Origin: Rhynchonema sp. JSB1_4
Taxonomy: Eukaryota; Nematoda; Chromadorea; Monhysterida; Xyalidae
NCBI GenBank assembly: GCA_030248065.1
Contig: JASAMV010004258.1
Location: 1-64,000, forward strand
Direction: 5' to 3'
DNA: 64,000 nucleotides
Under the pieces are notes generated by a model. It had not been told where the DNA came from, ran no database searches, and saw nothing but the letters and a program-made list of their open reading frames with translations. A program made the position numbers and the translations under genes. Of this stretch, positions 23,101 through 37,161 are shown one piece after another. The stretch's first letter is position 1. Every line of letters starts with the position of its first letter.

Positions 23101-26100
23101 GCTCCAATTTGATAACGGGACCCAACAAACCCAAATATGCCACCCAGCATGTTTTGGCGGGCAAAAGCGAACGTGTGATTTATGACCAAAAGCGAGAGAG
23201 AATGTGCAAACACAAGGTTCCGCCACTTGTTCTGATGAAGAAAACGCACAAATCACGCAAAAACAAACACTCAAATAAATTAAGAAGAGCATTCATCATG
23301 CCGAAACGCTGACCCCGGTCTTAGAGTCTCCTATGTACGTACCAGTCTGGGTAACGAAGCTTGTGAAACGGACATCGTGGGTTTGAAAAAAATCGACCTT
23401 TGACACACTTGATGGATCAGGTCTTACGCGCGTGTCAAATTTCGCTTATCTTCCTCCACATCAAGACCCCAATTGTGGCATGCGTATCCGGTATGATGTG
23501 CCATCCAAATCAACCAAAGTTACAAGTGTGCAACATTTGCGTCGATCCTTCTTGCGACCGCGCGCGCGTCCGTCTGACGACTTTTGTGGACAGGTTGTTG
23601 TGTGGGTTACTCCACCCCGGAAAAAATATTTCAGCCCCGAATGAGTGAGCGTGTTGTGCGTATCCGTTAACAAAAGCAAACATTCGGCCATAATTCATCA
23701 AGTGATCTGTATCTGTCAACCACAGTTGGCCTGCACGCGTTCCTTGGTTGATTTTTGAACAACAGCTCGAAAAAATTCGATCAAGCTCAAATATCAAGCA
23801 CCAACTATACATAGCCAAACCTAACGGGGTTCAAAAAAATTCAAAGCAACACAAGGAAAACAGGCGCGCGCCGACGCATGCCGGCATGTGGCCTGGCCTT
23901 GGCCCGATGCACCCCGAATTATATTATTTTTATATTTTTTAATGTCAAATAATTTGACAAGTGCAACGAAAAATCATCGTTCGCCTGTCTGCGCTTTGAG
24001 TGATCAATGGCTTTTGCTGTGTGCAGGCAGCTAAACAAGCATTAGCTATGGTGCATCATAGTGAAGCAATGCAAACACAGACATTAGCTAATGAATTATA
24101 GATAAACATCATTGGTCCGGAAAACAATGATGCCCGGCGAATTTGAAAATCTTGTTGCGCTATGCTCGTTTCGAATTACACGTTCGAAAATACATAAATC
24201 ATGTGTAGAGTGTGGGTACCCGGCTTCCGTGTCCTGCACGACCATAACGCTAATTGGAATAAGCGTATTTTCGCACCCCCGCATGCCTGCACGTATAATT
24301 ACGATAGGTTGTACGAATGTGCACATTATTTGTTGTCAAAAGCCACCTGCCCCCATGCGGTGGCTTGAAGCAAAATAATTAGAGCCAACAAAACACGAAT
24401 TCTAATCGAAATGCGGAATTTATGTTTGCTTGATTGCATTTATATTCGTTGTTGGTGTGAACACGCGAACACTAATCATGTACCACGGAATGTTGTTGTT
24501 CATTAGATTCAAATGTGTGTGGGATATTTCACGCACTGTTGAGCCCCTGGTACATTGTTGAGTGGAGGAATTTTGGGGGTTCTTACTGTACGTATTTGTT
24601 TGCGCGCATGACCCCTGGCCTTGTTAAATAATGCGCTTTTTGAGAAAGCACCAGAAAAATTTCAAATATAAAAAACGTAAAGAACTTGAGATATGACTCC
24701 TTGATTACTATAATGGTGCCTTGGTGACGCGATAAGTTTTGAAAAATTAGTCAAAGAGCCATTAATTGTAGTTGGGTGCTATCGTTAGTTGCCATCAAGT
24801 GGTCATTACAATTTGTGATTTATTTGAATTCAACGCGATAAAACAAGTTTAACCGTGCCCACCCACCCACACACGCGCGTGCCCCGGCAATCACCACGAT
24901 TAATGACTAAATTTGAATATAACAGCACGTGTGACTGCAACTTCAAGGTTACTACGCGACACTACACATGTTTTCTACGCTATAGCAAGATAGAACCTGG
25001 TTGTTATCAATATCTACTGCTATTCCTACTCAAATTACAAAACAATAGAAGCACATCCCAGGTCATGCAAGTGCTATCTTGCGTCGGAATAACAAATCAA
25101 GCACACGCACACACACACAAATCGTCGTGGTTGCATAAATGCATGAATTCGCTCCTTATTCACCAAGGTGCACACCCCAGAGGTGCTATACGTTCTAAGC
25201 AATCGGCCATCTGTTACATAAAAATCACCACTATCTCATAAGCTGCGACGTTGGCTCACAGCACTTGTGCATGTGCACCACTTGAGAATCACACATGTGC
25301 GGGGCCAAACATAAACTATGACTCAAGCAAGATATCATTGAGAAAAGAAGATCCTCTTCTCTTGGTGTGGGTGTTCTTTTGCGATATGCAATACAGACCG
25401 ACTGTGGGTGCACTTATGGGTCAGTGGAGATATTAGCTGATGCACATGCACTACACTCACCTTCCTTGACCATGTATGTATGGTGTAGTGAAATAGAAAA
25501 TCAGATATTATATCCATGTCACCATTACGGGTGGACCCGTTACGCACCTGTTATCGAGATATCATGACCCCACACCCACACCCCGTGCCGGAAACCAAAT
25601 CATTTGAGTAGACCTTGTGAGAGCAAAGACAAATAGTGTCGTTGCATAAAAGAAAACAGTACGGTGGATTTTGAATTTTCGCGTGATTTTTTATACGCGC
25701 TGACCTGGATCTTAGCGGATACATGTCATTAAAATTTGCCCGCTTGGTGACCTAACGATGTTGCTTGCCGATTGCTTCTTTCGAAGCCCGATTGACATCT
25801 GGTGTGATCCATTTACGACACCCTTGTTGCTTTGCAATCATACCTGTGGGACTTGGTGCAGTGGCAAGACGATCTGTTGAACATCTGCCAGTTGGGCACC
25901 CACATTGCGTAATGATTTGACAATGTTGTTCCCTATTGCTTTGCCGCGTGGTCGTTGTAAAAATTTTGAATCCCAAATTCGCACTTTTTGTTTTCACACC
26001 TGGACCTGTTTACAATCGACTAATGAAATAATTGGACCGATTTGATGTCGAACTTCAAAAGAAAAGTAGCCAGGCAGCGGAGTGGTGAGACTTTGGGTTT

Positions 26101-29100
26101 ACGGCCTCGTTTAGCCCCCTGGTCAGCCAAAAGGTGCCCCCTCAATTAAGGTACAGTATGGAGCAGGAACACCTATAGGGAAGACAGCTATAGTAACGGA
26201 TAATAATGCGAGTTGCTTTGCTGTTGAGGCTCGTTTTTGCACCTGCCGCACTGTTTACCAAGTGCAACCATGCGCTCGGGCTTATGAGCAAACCCAGACA
26301 TAATCAACCAAACCAGCAGACCAAATATGTATTTTTCGCCCCGAACCCAATGTTCACGTAATGTCAACACAAGACTGCATCAGAAGCAAAATCGCATGTG
26401 CAAGCATAACGGGACACAAGCCAATTTGGCTGAAGAAAAGGTTCTTTTGACCGCTGTGTGTGAACGAATCGGGTTCTTCGCCGGCGAATGTTATTTTTTG
26501 GTTGGCAACACACGCATTTTTGCGACAACTACCGTTCTATTCTGCTTGAGTGTATCAATCACCGACCGCAATAACAGAACCGGGCAATCAATCATGGCTA
26601 AACACAAATAAATCTACTGCTGTTGGTGTCATCGTCTGTGTGACAGCAGCACCACGACGCCGAGCTATCGCAAAATCCACAAAAGTTCCCCTCGCTTTTT
26701 TGTGTTTTTGAACCGTTTTTGTGACCAAACCGACCACCATTGGTGGCTAATCGATCATATTTGTCACATTCAGACGTCAAAAACACAAAAACGGCAAACG
26801 GGTATGTGCTCTTATCGCAACCACTTTGTCATTGTTCGACTATGCTGCCGCAGCTGCACGAACTTGAGGAGAGAGAGACTACTTGAGTCACCCCGTGCTG
26901 TTGCCCCGTTTGTGTGTTGATATTAAACACGGTCCTTCAATTGAGTAATAATTTTTCTTTACCTTGGTTGCGGTGTCGGTTTCCGACCTTTGTGAGGCGC
27001 GCATATTATTTGCACCACTGACAGTGACATGCCCTCATAATCAATCACGAAGCTGTGCTTCTGGGTAACTTCTCACAGTTTTCACTCTTTAGCTACCAAG
27101 GTACACAACACGAGGACATAACTGCTGCTCATACTTTCATATTGGGCTGCTGTTTGTTGTTGTTATATAAGCACGCCGGACATACACACAGAAAACAAAA
27201 GTCTCCGGACCCAGTCCGACATCGCCTTTGTCTTTCACGAAAAATGCATAAAGCGCAACGAGCATAGATGGGCGCTTGAGGGCGTTTATGGCATTTTTGA
27301 CTACCTACCGCCTACCGCTTCTGTTTGCTGCCGATAAGTATTCGTGGTGGGCTTTTGCTCGTTTGTGGCGAGCGGTTTATACCAAAAAAGCTATACCTAG
27401 CTCATTCGGTTGAAGTACAAAAAATACGGCATCATATGGAAGTGATGTGTAAGCGACGATCGTAAAATCGTTTTGTCTTGGTTCGGTTTTGCCTTGGTGA
27501 CTACCGACTACGACCATGTTGTACAACGTTGTTGTTGTTGTTACACCAGCAGCCAGCAGATTCCACCAATCAGTCACCGGGAACAAACTCGACGACATCC
27601 GACCAACGCTCTTGTAACGTATCGACCAACAAAAGCTTGCGACGAGACAAGGCTGCTTTACGAGTCACAATCATTTGTCCACGCAGCTATACGTAACAGA
27701 CGCATTCGCATTCACAAAACGACAATTTATGCGCAACTTGGTGCAATGCGTATACCTATACCTGGGTGGGTGGCACTTCGACACCAAAGCCATTAAGAGG
27801 GCCGAGAAAAGTTACGACAGTGATTTCGAGCTAAGGACCTTCTCCTGCCTACACATTGGGGAAAATTTACGCACCCCTCCCGACCCAGCGAGCTTGAGAA
27901 GTTGTTGGGGTGTTATGGATACAAGAACTGCTACCAACCATACAAAAAGCATCACTGTATTTTAATCGTCTTCCCATTCAAAGTCGAATTTCAACAAACA
28001 AGCCCCTTTCAGTGCTGGTTTCTTTTGTGAAAATCTCGGCGTATTGATGCGTGTGCAAATTTGCTCTCAATTCTCAAGTATGAATAGGTGTGCACAAAGG
28101 CTCGCTGCGGGGAACAATAAATATACAGTACACACACGCGAATACAATAATAATCATAAAAACGTGCCAAAACCCAACACTTGATGTAACCAACAAAATA
28201 AGCGTGTTCTCTACAGTTACTGGCGCCAGTCTCCCGTCTGAGGGAGAGGCGCATGGTCATCATATATTATCGTCCCTTTTACACATAATTTTTCATCCAT
28301 TTATTACCGGACGTGTCTCCTCCTTGTGAAGAAGAAGCAAATCGAAACAGCATGACGTCCATGTACAAAACACAACATCCGCTCATCTAATGATACAAAT
28401 CCAAGCCGCAGCCAGCTCCATACATGGTCGCATGTACACATGTATACGACGACGTTCTTTGGCAGAAATGCCCCCCGAATGCGGCATCTGGGTATGGTCG
28501 CGCTTATTAATCGCCTTCGCTGGTCCACCAAGGCTGGTTACAGGGGCACTATACGCCATGGCCATGTGGCTTGATGTAATCCCCTTTGGCTTGCATGCAC
28601 AATGTGTAATGTCTAACAGATGAGCAGTTGATTTTGCATTCATGCAAATTAGCTCGGGGACCCATTTTGTCTGCTGGACGGTTTATGGCCCAAGCCCGCA
28701 CATTCGAACCCTATTACCAGCCGAAACTAAATGGTTTTGTTTACTGGCTTGTCATAGAGTATTTATAATTCACCAAACACAAAACGCGATATGATGTGCC
28801 TGGTGTTATGTATGTTTGTGTGTATGTGACTCAGGGAATTTATGGAACAACGTACGCACATTTCTGATTCTGGCTAGGTTATGACGGACAAAATTTGGCG
28901 CGGATGGGTTACCGCTCGCGATTTTACATTTTACAGCACACGCCAACCAAAATAGTTTATGCATCGCGTGCTTTCCCCCCAATGTTAACAAAGTTAGCAA
29001 CACCACACATGTATACATACATACATAGACCCATACCCAGCTGTAAAACGCATAGTTTGCTATAAATCAGATGCCGGTCACAGCGGTGTACTGCGAAAAT

Positions 29101-31592
29101 ATATGACTATGACTTGGCGGTGGCCGCATTCGAAAGACAACATATTATTCAGCATTTTGGCGCGTCCCGCCGCTCCCGGACACCCAGCATTTTATGTATC
29201 TGACACATCGATGTCATAACTCTTGGGCCAGAAACAGCCCGCCGCGATGTTCTCTTGGTATCCGTCAGCATAACGACCGAATTTGTCACGATATTATGCG
29301 GGATGAAAATGGCCCCCGTTCCGTGCTACACCACCACATTATGGATGATATTCGTGTTGTTGTAAGTGCACGAAGGCATAAATTTGGAGTCATATCATTT
29401 CGCGAACCAAACGAGTTTGGAAGCAACCCCCAGCCCCAGGCCAGCGTCTTTATCAGACGCGGTCGCCAAGACCGGGCGAATTTTACGCGATAAGCGTGCA
29501 CACAAATCGGAGCGGAACAAAAGCACTTATACAACTTGACACCAGCCCCTATTAGTCAGACTAATGCGTATTTGACTCCCCAAAGATGCCGCCCATAGTA
29601 CGGAATGGGCATACTATCTGGCTTTGAAATCTTTGATTCCGCGCGCGCTTCCGTTGCGCCGCACAAACTGCAATTTCTATATAGTTGTCCACTTTTTCGT
29701 GGTATCTCCGGTATCTCCTTCAGAGGCGTCAGAATAGGCACTATGCGTTTTGCGAGCATGGTTCCCAAAGCTAACGCCCATGTTTTTAGCATTCTTCTGG
29801 GCTGGCCTTCCGATTCCGACTAAAGTCCTAATACAGTTACGTCAATCATATGATAGCATAGAGTACCCCACCCCTGGTGCACTGTGAAACGTAAACACCA
29901 CAGAATAGGCTTGGGATGGCCAGTTAGCTAATAAGAGCATGTACATTGGCACCTTTGGAGAAAAGAAGCTATTGGCTTTGGCTGATCTGGCGTGTTCAAA
30001 GTGTGTATAAGCCGGACCCAGTGGCTTGTGCAATCGGACTTGGGAAAATGAATGAGTGAAATTCAAGTGAAAATTACGTTTCTCTTCTTTCTGGGGGGAA
30101 GAATTGGATATATTTGTGTTAAGTGGTGCTTGAAGCATCACCGCGTTGTGGGACCAACACACATACACATACACACGATGACTTCTGCTCTGTAAGGGTG
30201 GAGGGCTAAGGAAGCTCCCCTGGGCTCACAGGGGACCCTCGGAAGTGTACACAAGAACAAGCAAAGTCAATAACACTTGTATATCTTGCTATGTTTGGTT
30301 TGTGTACATTGACACACAGTACGCGAACACACAGAGTGCACTAGGTACATTAAGAAACGTTATGCTTTTACTACCAAACATAAATCCTCGAACAAACTAA
30401 CGGAACCAATGTTATTATGCACTGATATGTATGGGCAATCCATCGGCTCATGACACTTTTTATACGCACAGCGCATGCAGCAGCACACGCCATTTTCTAA
30501 ACAAGACGTACACTTTGGGCGAATGTCATACCTTGATTACCGCTTTTTAATTTATCCGGTTTTCATTAGCTGCTTGCCATAACACTTTTCTGCACTACTG
30601 CAAAATTTGGGGATGTTTCAACAGATAACTGCAGAGAATAGATGCATTCATTGACGGCAGTAATGTAGCATGTAGCCTGTGTGCGCGAGTGCCATGAGCT
30701 GGCGGATTGCCTATACCGTGTTCACTGGAGTACAAGTAAATTAGCAAATGTCACCACAACCCACACAACAAATCTATTACGCAAGCGGAGGACAAGCTAA
30801 ACGCGTTTGTGGCAAGTGTAAATACTGCGGTCGCGTCACCAGGAAGGCACACTGACGCACCTGAGCAAGTTGAAAACTGAGCAACAGCTGCCAAGGTCTT
30901 TGACACGGACAGCACTGAGGTCACTACTGTAGACCACAAAGAAGGCACACATTGATGACCAAATTAATTAGAGCAGCATATGGCCGCGGAAAGAAGTAGT
31001 GTAAACAAAGTTGTTAGCACAATGATGAAGTTGCCTTGTGGATGCTATAGACTACAAGCCGACAGTTTATGAAGAACAGATGTTCACAGTTTAGTCTGCA
31101 TGTTTGAGTACATACGGTCAAGGCCTCAGGCTCAGACATCCCAAAACTAATGCATGAATGGTTGGAGTGAAATGCATGTTTAACACACAAAAAGAAAATG
31201 TCATAAAAACAATGCGACACTAAAAATAAGCTGCACTAACCCAAATGCGTGATGACATATCCCTTTGGTGGTTTGAGCACCCTTCGGGCCCAGGCGCCTC
31301 GCAAACATTCGAGATGCAGTTCGCTGCCGGAGACAAGCAAAGTGCCGGGACGCATGAATCCGACAAAGTCCACTGATTGAACTGATTCCACCAACGCCGG
31401 ATTCCAATATTGGTCACTGTTCTCCTTCTGGAAGGATTGGAATATCTTCGGTCCATTGATGTTTGTCCGTTGTAGAGTGTCAGTGACCGGGGGCTGCTGT
31501 TTGCATGTTGCTTGCTGGTTGGAGTCGGTCACCTTTTGCAGCATCACTGCCAGACATTGCGACGACACGCTGACTGGCTTGTTCTGATACAT
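14186..31592 (-). CDS. STOX: Storkhead-box winged-helix protein (8 exons)
   Basis: Exons: 31592-31241, 20454-20282, 17800-17580, 17339-17173, 16736-16384, 16169-15786, 15371-15206, 14856-14186; together 2487 nt, 828 residues, all phases compatible. Residues 1-117 match the STOX N-terminus (NPALVESVQ..LLVSGSELHLECLRGAW..LKPPKGY). Exons 2-3 form the storkhead winged helix (EVPQTQFIPLPEALC, LVSDGKLYCTGEHYFVATP). Around residue 382 lies the diagnostic FSAQFPPQEW, and exon 6 carries the basic RRKHRKHRQH run also seen in vertebrate STOX. The C-terminal exon is Ser/Gln-rich. Family members (vertebrate STOX1/2, fly knockout, C. elegans ham-1) are DNA-binding or cortical regulators in neural lineages. 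ATG 31592 follows an in-frame TGA. Introns are long, the first 10.8 kb. Fragments of exons 6 and 8 were copied to 3-5 kb. Confidence 0.93.
17801..20281 (-). other. STOX intron 2
   Basis: A 2.5-kb intron between the two winged-helix exons, with donor GTGCGA and acceptor ATTTCAG. No coding sequence or repeat was recognised. Confidence 0.7.
20455..31240 (-). other. STOX intron 1, 10.8 kb
   Basis: The intron runs from donor GTTAGT (31240) to acceptor ACATTTCAG (20455). It contains scattered simple repeats such as (CA)n near 25100 and (ACGC)n near 19970-type tracts outside it, plus one copy of a 290-bp repeat at 30430-30716. No nested gene was recognised; many open frames of 60-100 codons occur but none has splice-consistent or family-like content. 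Confidence 0.7.
30430..30716 (+). repeat. 290-bp dispersed repeat, copy 1
   Basis: Matches 35089-35376 in direct orientation, from TATGGGCAATCCATCGGCTCATG to GCCATGAGCTGGCGGATTGCCTATAC, with scattered substitutions. It contains AGCGCATGCAGCAGCACACGCC. The last 30 bp resembles the 50.7/51.05-kb inverted repeat. It is non-coding and may be a SINE or MITE. Confidence 0.85.
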
Positions 31593-34500
31593 GGCGCGCT
31601 GATGGGTGATGTTTCAATCGATAATGATAATGATGGAATATTAGAACTGAAAATTGGAAGTTGATGTGTGCTGAAAACGCGACGGGAAGTTCGGGTCACG
31701 GGCTGATTTGAAATGGAGAAAGAGGGTGCTTGCTTGTTTTCAGAAAAAAACTCGCACTCACGGCACTATATACAAGATAGAAAAAACGGCGAGCAAATTT
31801 GCATATAGAGTTAGCTGCACATTACAGATGCAGCACATTGTGCATAGTAGAGAAGCAGAAAGCAAAGCAGCACCAAAACTGAACTGACACCAGCTCGAGA
31901 TCACGAGAAATTTCGCTTCGAATGAGGGAAAGTATAAGAAAACCTGGCTGTTGTTGTTGAAAGAGATCGCATGAACACCGACAAACAAATATCAACCCAA
32001 GATGTGGTGGCAGGCAAAAAGCGCGTTGCCTGTCTGTTTCACAGTGATCGCAGTGGCGCCAGCACCTGTGCGTGCACCCTCGGGCAACACGGCAGCCAAT
32101 CACAACGAACCGACCGACTCCGCCCACTTTCTTGGACTAGCGGGTGATGAAGCGAATGTTTCTTGGTCGGTTTAGCTTTCTCGAATCTGGAACGGCATAG
32201 AACCTGTATGTTGACCTAGGCCTGATTCTAGGCTCAATAAAGGCAAAGCGCCTGAAGCGGACTGTAACTGATGGTTTTCATGTGCTAATTACTATACCAC
32301 GTACCCAAGGATATCAACGTGAACCACCTTACATTGACGCGCCCCTGTTTCCATGGTGCCAATGTGGTCTGGTCGCATTCAGAGTGAAAGTTTTTGGGCA
32401 GAACCACTGAAGCGTTGCAATAATATGCCAATATTGGTCATTAATGGGATTGGTCCGAATCAGGAGTTGGGACTGGTCTGATTCATGCAGTTTATGTATT
32501 GTGGGAGCACCACAGTGCCTGTGCGTGAATGCACAGTGCATGTACACCAGTGTCAAGTTTGTCTCAGTGACATTAACGTGGCATGACAGCTTCCCGTGAT
32601 GATCGGGTGTGTGTAATTCGACACCCGGCAGTCAACCAGTCATATGGACAGGAAGGAGTGGCCAAGAAGTACCTGCACATGTGCATCGTGCATCCCTGGA
32701 TGAACACAACCAGAAAGAGTGATCGTTCACCATGGGTTGGGAACACAAAGGTATGATGTGATGGCCCACCCACCATTCACCTAACCCAATCTAGCAATAT
32801 ATTCTGGATATATGTACTTGCCTGTGTCTGCGTGACAGAGAACGTGTAATAAAATGTAACAGTAAACCATCGTCTGTATGACAACAACAAACACAAGAAA
32901 TGACTGCTGAGACACACAACACAAGTTGGCTGTATGTAGCTAATGAGCTCATCTGAGAGCATTCAAGTTCTCGGGGACAAGAAAAATGCACAAACGCTCA
33001 CAAATCTTCATTCCGTGATCGGGGATCCCATTTTTATGTCATCTTTTATCGTTGTCTATTGTTGCACATCCACATAAACTGCATTTGGCTGGCGGGCGCA
33101 AACTTGATGTGACTACACTTGCCTCACAACATACACACGCTGGTTGTGGACCGGAAGGGCAATTAGTCATCACTGTAGACACAATCAGTGAGATGTACGT
33201 TTTATGGACACTCTGAACGAGCATGCAGGTTACGGTATACATCTGCCATTATGCAAGTCGCAACAATATGCGTACACACACCGGAACTCAGATGAACATG
33301 GGTTATACTTATAGGTGCTATCTGCACTGTTCGCAGCGTGGGCCCTTGTTGTTCACGATGCACGTCTGATACATTCATATATGTATTTTGGTGAGCACTT
33401 GACTAATTGACTGAAATCATCACGCGAAACGTGTGTATGGCTCCAGGGCTCGACCCGCTCCCACACACCAACCAGAGATAAGAACAAAAACTTCCATCTC
33501 CACTTCTGTTTGGGACTTTTTGTCTAGGTTTGGCTCAAATTGGGTTCATTGTGCTCCCAGTACACTGGGAGAGCTGCTAAAAGCCATGAGACAAACAAAA
33601 CAACTGGCTGACCATTTTGTGCTAATTTTGAATTGTTAACATCCAGTGGGTTACGGTGGGATAAAAACAAAAGAATGGATAATGACCACGCAAGTTGAAG
33701 CATGGGAGGGACCTCCATACCTGTTGCTCAAGAAACGAGGTACCGAGCGGTATTGGTGCACGCGCAGGTACACTCACACAACTCTGTTTATGCCAGTTAT
33801 GTATACTTGACTTCAAGTCGTAACCGAGAAGAAACAAATTTGAACCTATTGCAAATGCATTTTTATGTGTTTTGAGATGCTGCAGGTGCTAAAGTGCCTG
33901 GCCGCTGCAGTTTATTGCGGTTGGCACCAATGAGGCAGGCAGCTCTTCAGTTTTTATTTCTTTTGTGCCACTCCAATTTCGAACTCCATGTTGTTAAAAT
34001 ATACCCATTTTACCTATTTCGAAAAACGTTGCGCACATTTTATAGTTTACTCATCGTTTGTGTAGAATAAAAGCAAGCACAGGAAAGCCATAAAAATGCC
34101 GTCAAGATGTGGTGATGGAGTAAAGAATGCAACACCAAACATTTGCTGCCCATTAGATGTGCTCGTTTACAAATACGGGACTGAGTTCATTTGCAACGTT
34201 ATCTAATGACCAAGTTGAGTGAGGGCGACTCTGGCAATGACTGGTCCATTACCATTTAGCGTTATTTATTCGCAGCCGCTAATTGTCTTTGTGCTACTGC
34301 TGACTGTGGTATGAATGTGTTCGGCGTCGTTTTTAATGAATTCTTCCGCCTTTTTTCGTCGCTCGCATAAATCATACAACCGCGTATGCGCAGAAAAAAA
34401 CTATTTTTCTCAATTCGGTTTGTTTGTTTCAGAGCCAAACCGCTTTGCTGTTCTGCTGGAATCCGTTTGGGTTCAGTTCCTGACAAAACGTACAGAGAAC

Positions 34501-35088
34501 GGTCTGGTGCCTCCGTTTGTTGAACCTCAGGAACACATTTCTAGGCTCATACACACATCAGACCTGGTAATCGGTCGGATCCAATACCGGTCGCTAAAGG
34601 TTTTCGAGACATCCACTGCGTGAAACATCAGCGCAACAGTTGCTAGTGATCACACGATGGGTTAACACACAGCAGCGTTCTACTGTAAAACCTCAAAACT
34701 ATTCGCACCGCCACTCGCAAAAACAAACCGAACCGGAACCTATCACCAATTAGGACAATAGCGTCCTGCCAGCAACAGTTTTCGGAAGACAACAAACGCT
34801 TTCAGTAGCGGAACGGTAAACTGATTTATTTGACACCGTGCACCGAATAATGAAATATGGCCACAATTATGAAGGAAAGCATCCAAGTGTACCCTAATGC
34901 CCGCTAGTGCAACGTTTCAGAACGCACATGTTGGAAGCCAGAGGGAAAAATTCCAAACCCAAAATATTTTCAAAACTGTCGTTAAGCACAGAAAAGGTTG
35001 AGATAATTAGACTAAGCAACTCTCTGTTTTCAACCATTTGAGCAATTTACAGGTGAAATTCCAATACATACATACATACAATATTACG
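31593..35088. other. STOX upstream region, no gene recognised
   Basis: About 3.5 kb between the STOX start and the second 290-bp repeat. It should contain the STOX promoter. No conserved coding exon, RNA gene or element was identified. Confidence 0.5.
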
Positions 35089-35376
35089 TATGGGCAATCC
35101 ATCGGCTCATGGCACTTTTTTTTACACACAGCGCATGCAGCAGCACACGCCATTTTCTAAACAATATGTACACTTTGAGCGGGTGTCATACTTTGATGAC
35201 CGTTTTTTAATTTATCCGGTTTTCATTTGCTGATTGACACGACACTTTTCTTCATTGTTGCAAAATATGGGGATGTTTCAACGGATAACTGCAGAGAATA
35301 GATGCCATCACTGACAGCAGTAATGTAGCATATAGCCTGTGTGCGCGAGTGCCATGAGCTGGCGGATTGCCTATAC
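35089..35376 (+). repeat. 290-bp dispersed repeat, copy 2
   Basis: Partner of 30430-30716, lying 57 bp beyond the collagen stop codon. An (ACAT)n tract precedes it at about 35063-35080. Confidence 0.85.
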
Positions 35377-35432
35377 ATACAATACGAGAAGCACAAAAAT
35401 TCAAAACACATCAAAACAATGTCCGTTGGCCG

Positions 35433-37125
35433 TTATTGTCTAAAATATCCTGTTGGGTATCGATCTTGGGGATATTGTGAGGGTTCGACAATTTCTTGGA
35501 CACCACAATCCGACGGACAGTACGAGGCTGGGATACCTGTAATCCGCCTCATGGGTGTAACACCCTATTCTGCAATTTTTTGAAGAACTGTTCTGGTGAA
35601 ACACTAACCGGGCTCGCCCGGTGGTCCCCAGGGTCCGTTCGGTCCCAATGCCCCGCGTCTTCCTAATGGTCCGTGTGGTCCCCTTGATCCGGGCACCCCA
35701 GGTTCTCCTGCCAGATTCGACGGCTTGCCCGGCCTACCAGGCGGACCTTTCGGGCCACGTGGTCCCGGTGGGCCTTTTGGTCCAGGGACACCAACACCTC
35801 CAATGCTCTGAAAAAGTGACGTTTTACAGTTTATACAGTATTATGTTCCTCAATTTAGAGCACGTCACGTCTTTGTTAAAAAAGCACTCACAATATCCCC
35901 AGATTCACCAGGTATGCCTTTGAGTCCCACCTCGCCCTCTCGGCCGGGAGATCCCGGGTCTCCGGGTTTGCCAGTTTGGCCGTTGTTGCCCTTGGCACCC
36001 GTCCGACCCTTGCTGCCCATCAGACCCTGCGCGCCGCGTTCACCTTGTGGACCTCTGGATGAATAGCTTCGTGTTTTTTTTGTAAAAAGGACAGTTGAAA
36101 TTGAACAAAGCGCATCACAATTCTCATTGTGACATCGCTAGCTGTGCGCGCAATCGTGTGCATCCGCAAGTGACTATGAACCGGTACACCACCTGTCTGT
36201 GAGAACAGGTTGCAACGGGCAACCAAAAACACGTTGCACAATTCACGCAATAAAAGTAAAACCGGAACACCCACCTCGGACCAGGCGGCCCACCAGGGCA
36301 GATGACACACGGAAGTTCAGGTTCGGGTTCCAGTTGTACATCATATCCATCACTACCGGGTCCACCGGGCAGACCGGATTTGCCGGGCATTCCATCAGGA
36401 CCGGGTTCACCAGCGGGGCCAGGCGGACCGGGCGGACAAGCCAGGGACAGACAGCCGTCACAGATACGACCCGTAGCGATGCGATGTGGGGCAATCAATG
36501 TACGCACGGCTGATGGACCACCTGAAATCAATGGGCAACGGTAGTCGGTATGTCAGTTATAAGATTATGAGAATTGGTTTATGTATTGGGCGAGTATTTG
36601 GATATTTGGTTCTATCCGATCTAGCTTGATTCAGTCATAGTACCATCAGTCATTAAGCACGCTTGAACCTGGAGATTCGGGTCCAGACAATTTATGATTT
36701 TTCGGTTTGTGCCCTTGACATAAACGATTGCGTTCACGTTCAAAGCTCACGACGAGATCTATATCTGTCAAAAAAACTGTGAACAACACCTGAGAATCCG
36801 CTTTGACGAGCTGATCGTGACGAACGTTTGTCCATTTCCCTCATTGATGACCACAGGTTGTCTGCTTTCTCCTAAAACAAATGTTGAACTCAGGAGACAG
36901 AAAATTTGGGTCGTTTGGGTGACATACATATAACCATCGAACCGAAGTAATTGTAAAGTAGCACCAAACCTTAAAACTAGCTGCTCTGCTTTCCACATCG
37001 ACCATTTCCCAATCAATCTTGGACACCAACGGTGGTATTGTGATGGCAATCAACATCCAGCTGACAGTGCACACAATCGCAGTGCAAGTGGCCAACGTGT
37101 GGAAGAAAGGTGATTGAGCACTCAT
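35433..37125 (-). CDS. Nematode cuticle collagen (6 exons)
   Basis: Exons: 37125-36970, 36871-36790, 36521-36275, 36054-35892, 35807-35609, 35536-35433 (TAA); 951 nt, 316 residues, phases consistent. The N-terminus has a single hydrophobic anchor ([18 protein letters not shown]), then an acidic/basic segment with KRSSRSARQ, the expected processing site. Gly-X-Y blocks follow, broken by [15 protein letters not shown] and [10 protein letters not shown], as in nematode collagens. The tail is [11 protein letters not shown]. These cysteines cross-link trimers in the cuticle. An in-frame ATG at 37161 would add 12 residues. The frame is also open for a further 120 codons upstream, which I take as non-coding. 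Confidence 0.92.
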
Positions 37126-37161
37126 ACTCTCGCATTGCAGGGATTTGTGGAATATCGGCAT

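Noticed and set aside
30190..30240. GC-rich hairpin (CCCCTGGGCTCACAGGGG) considered as a small RNA
   Set aside because: The stem is short, there is no promoter element or conserved RNA family signature, and it is isolated in a long intron.
35341..35583. Plus-strand frame with Cys and Trp residues
   Set aside because: It is antisense to the last collagen exon and runs into a dispersed repeat.
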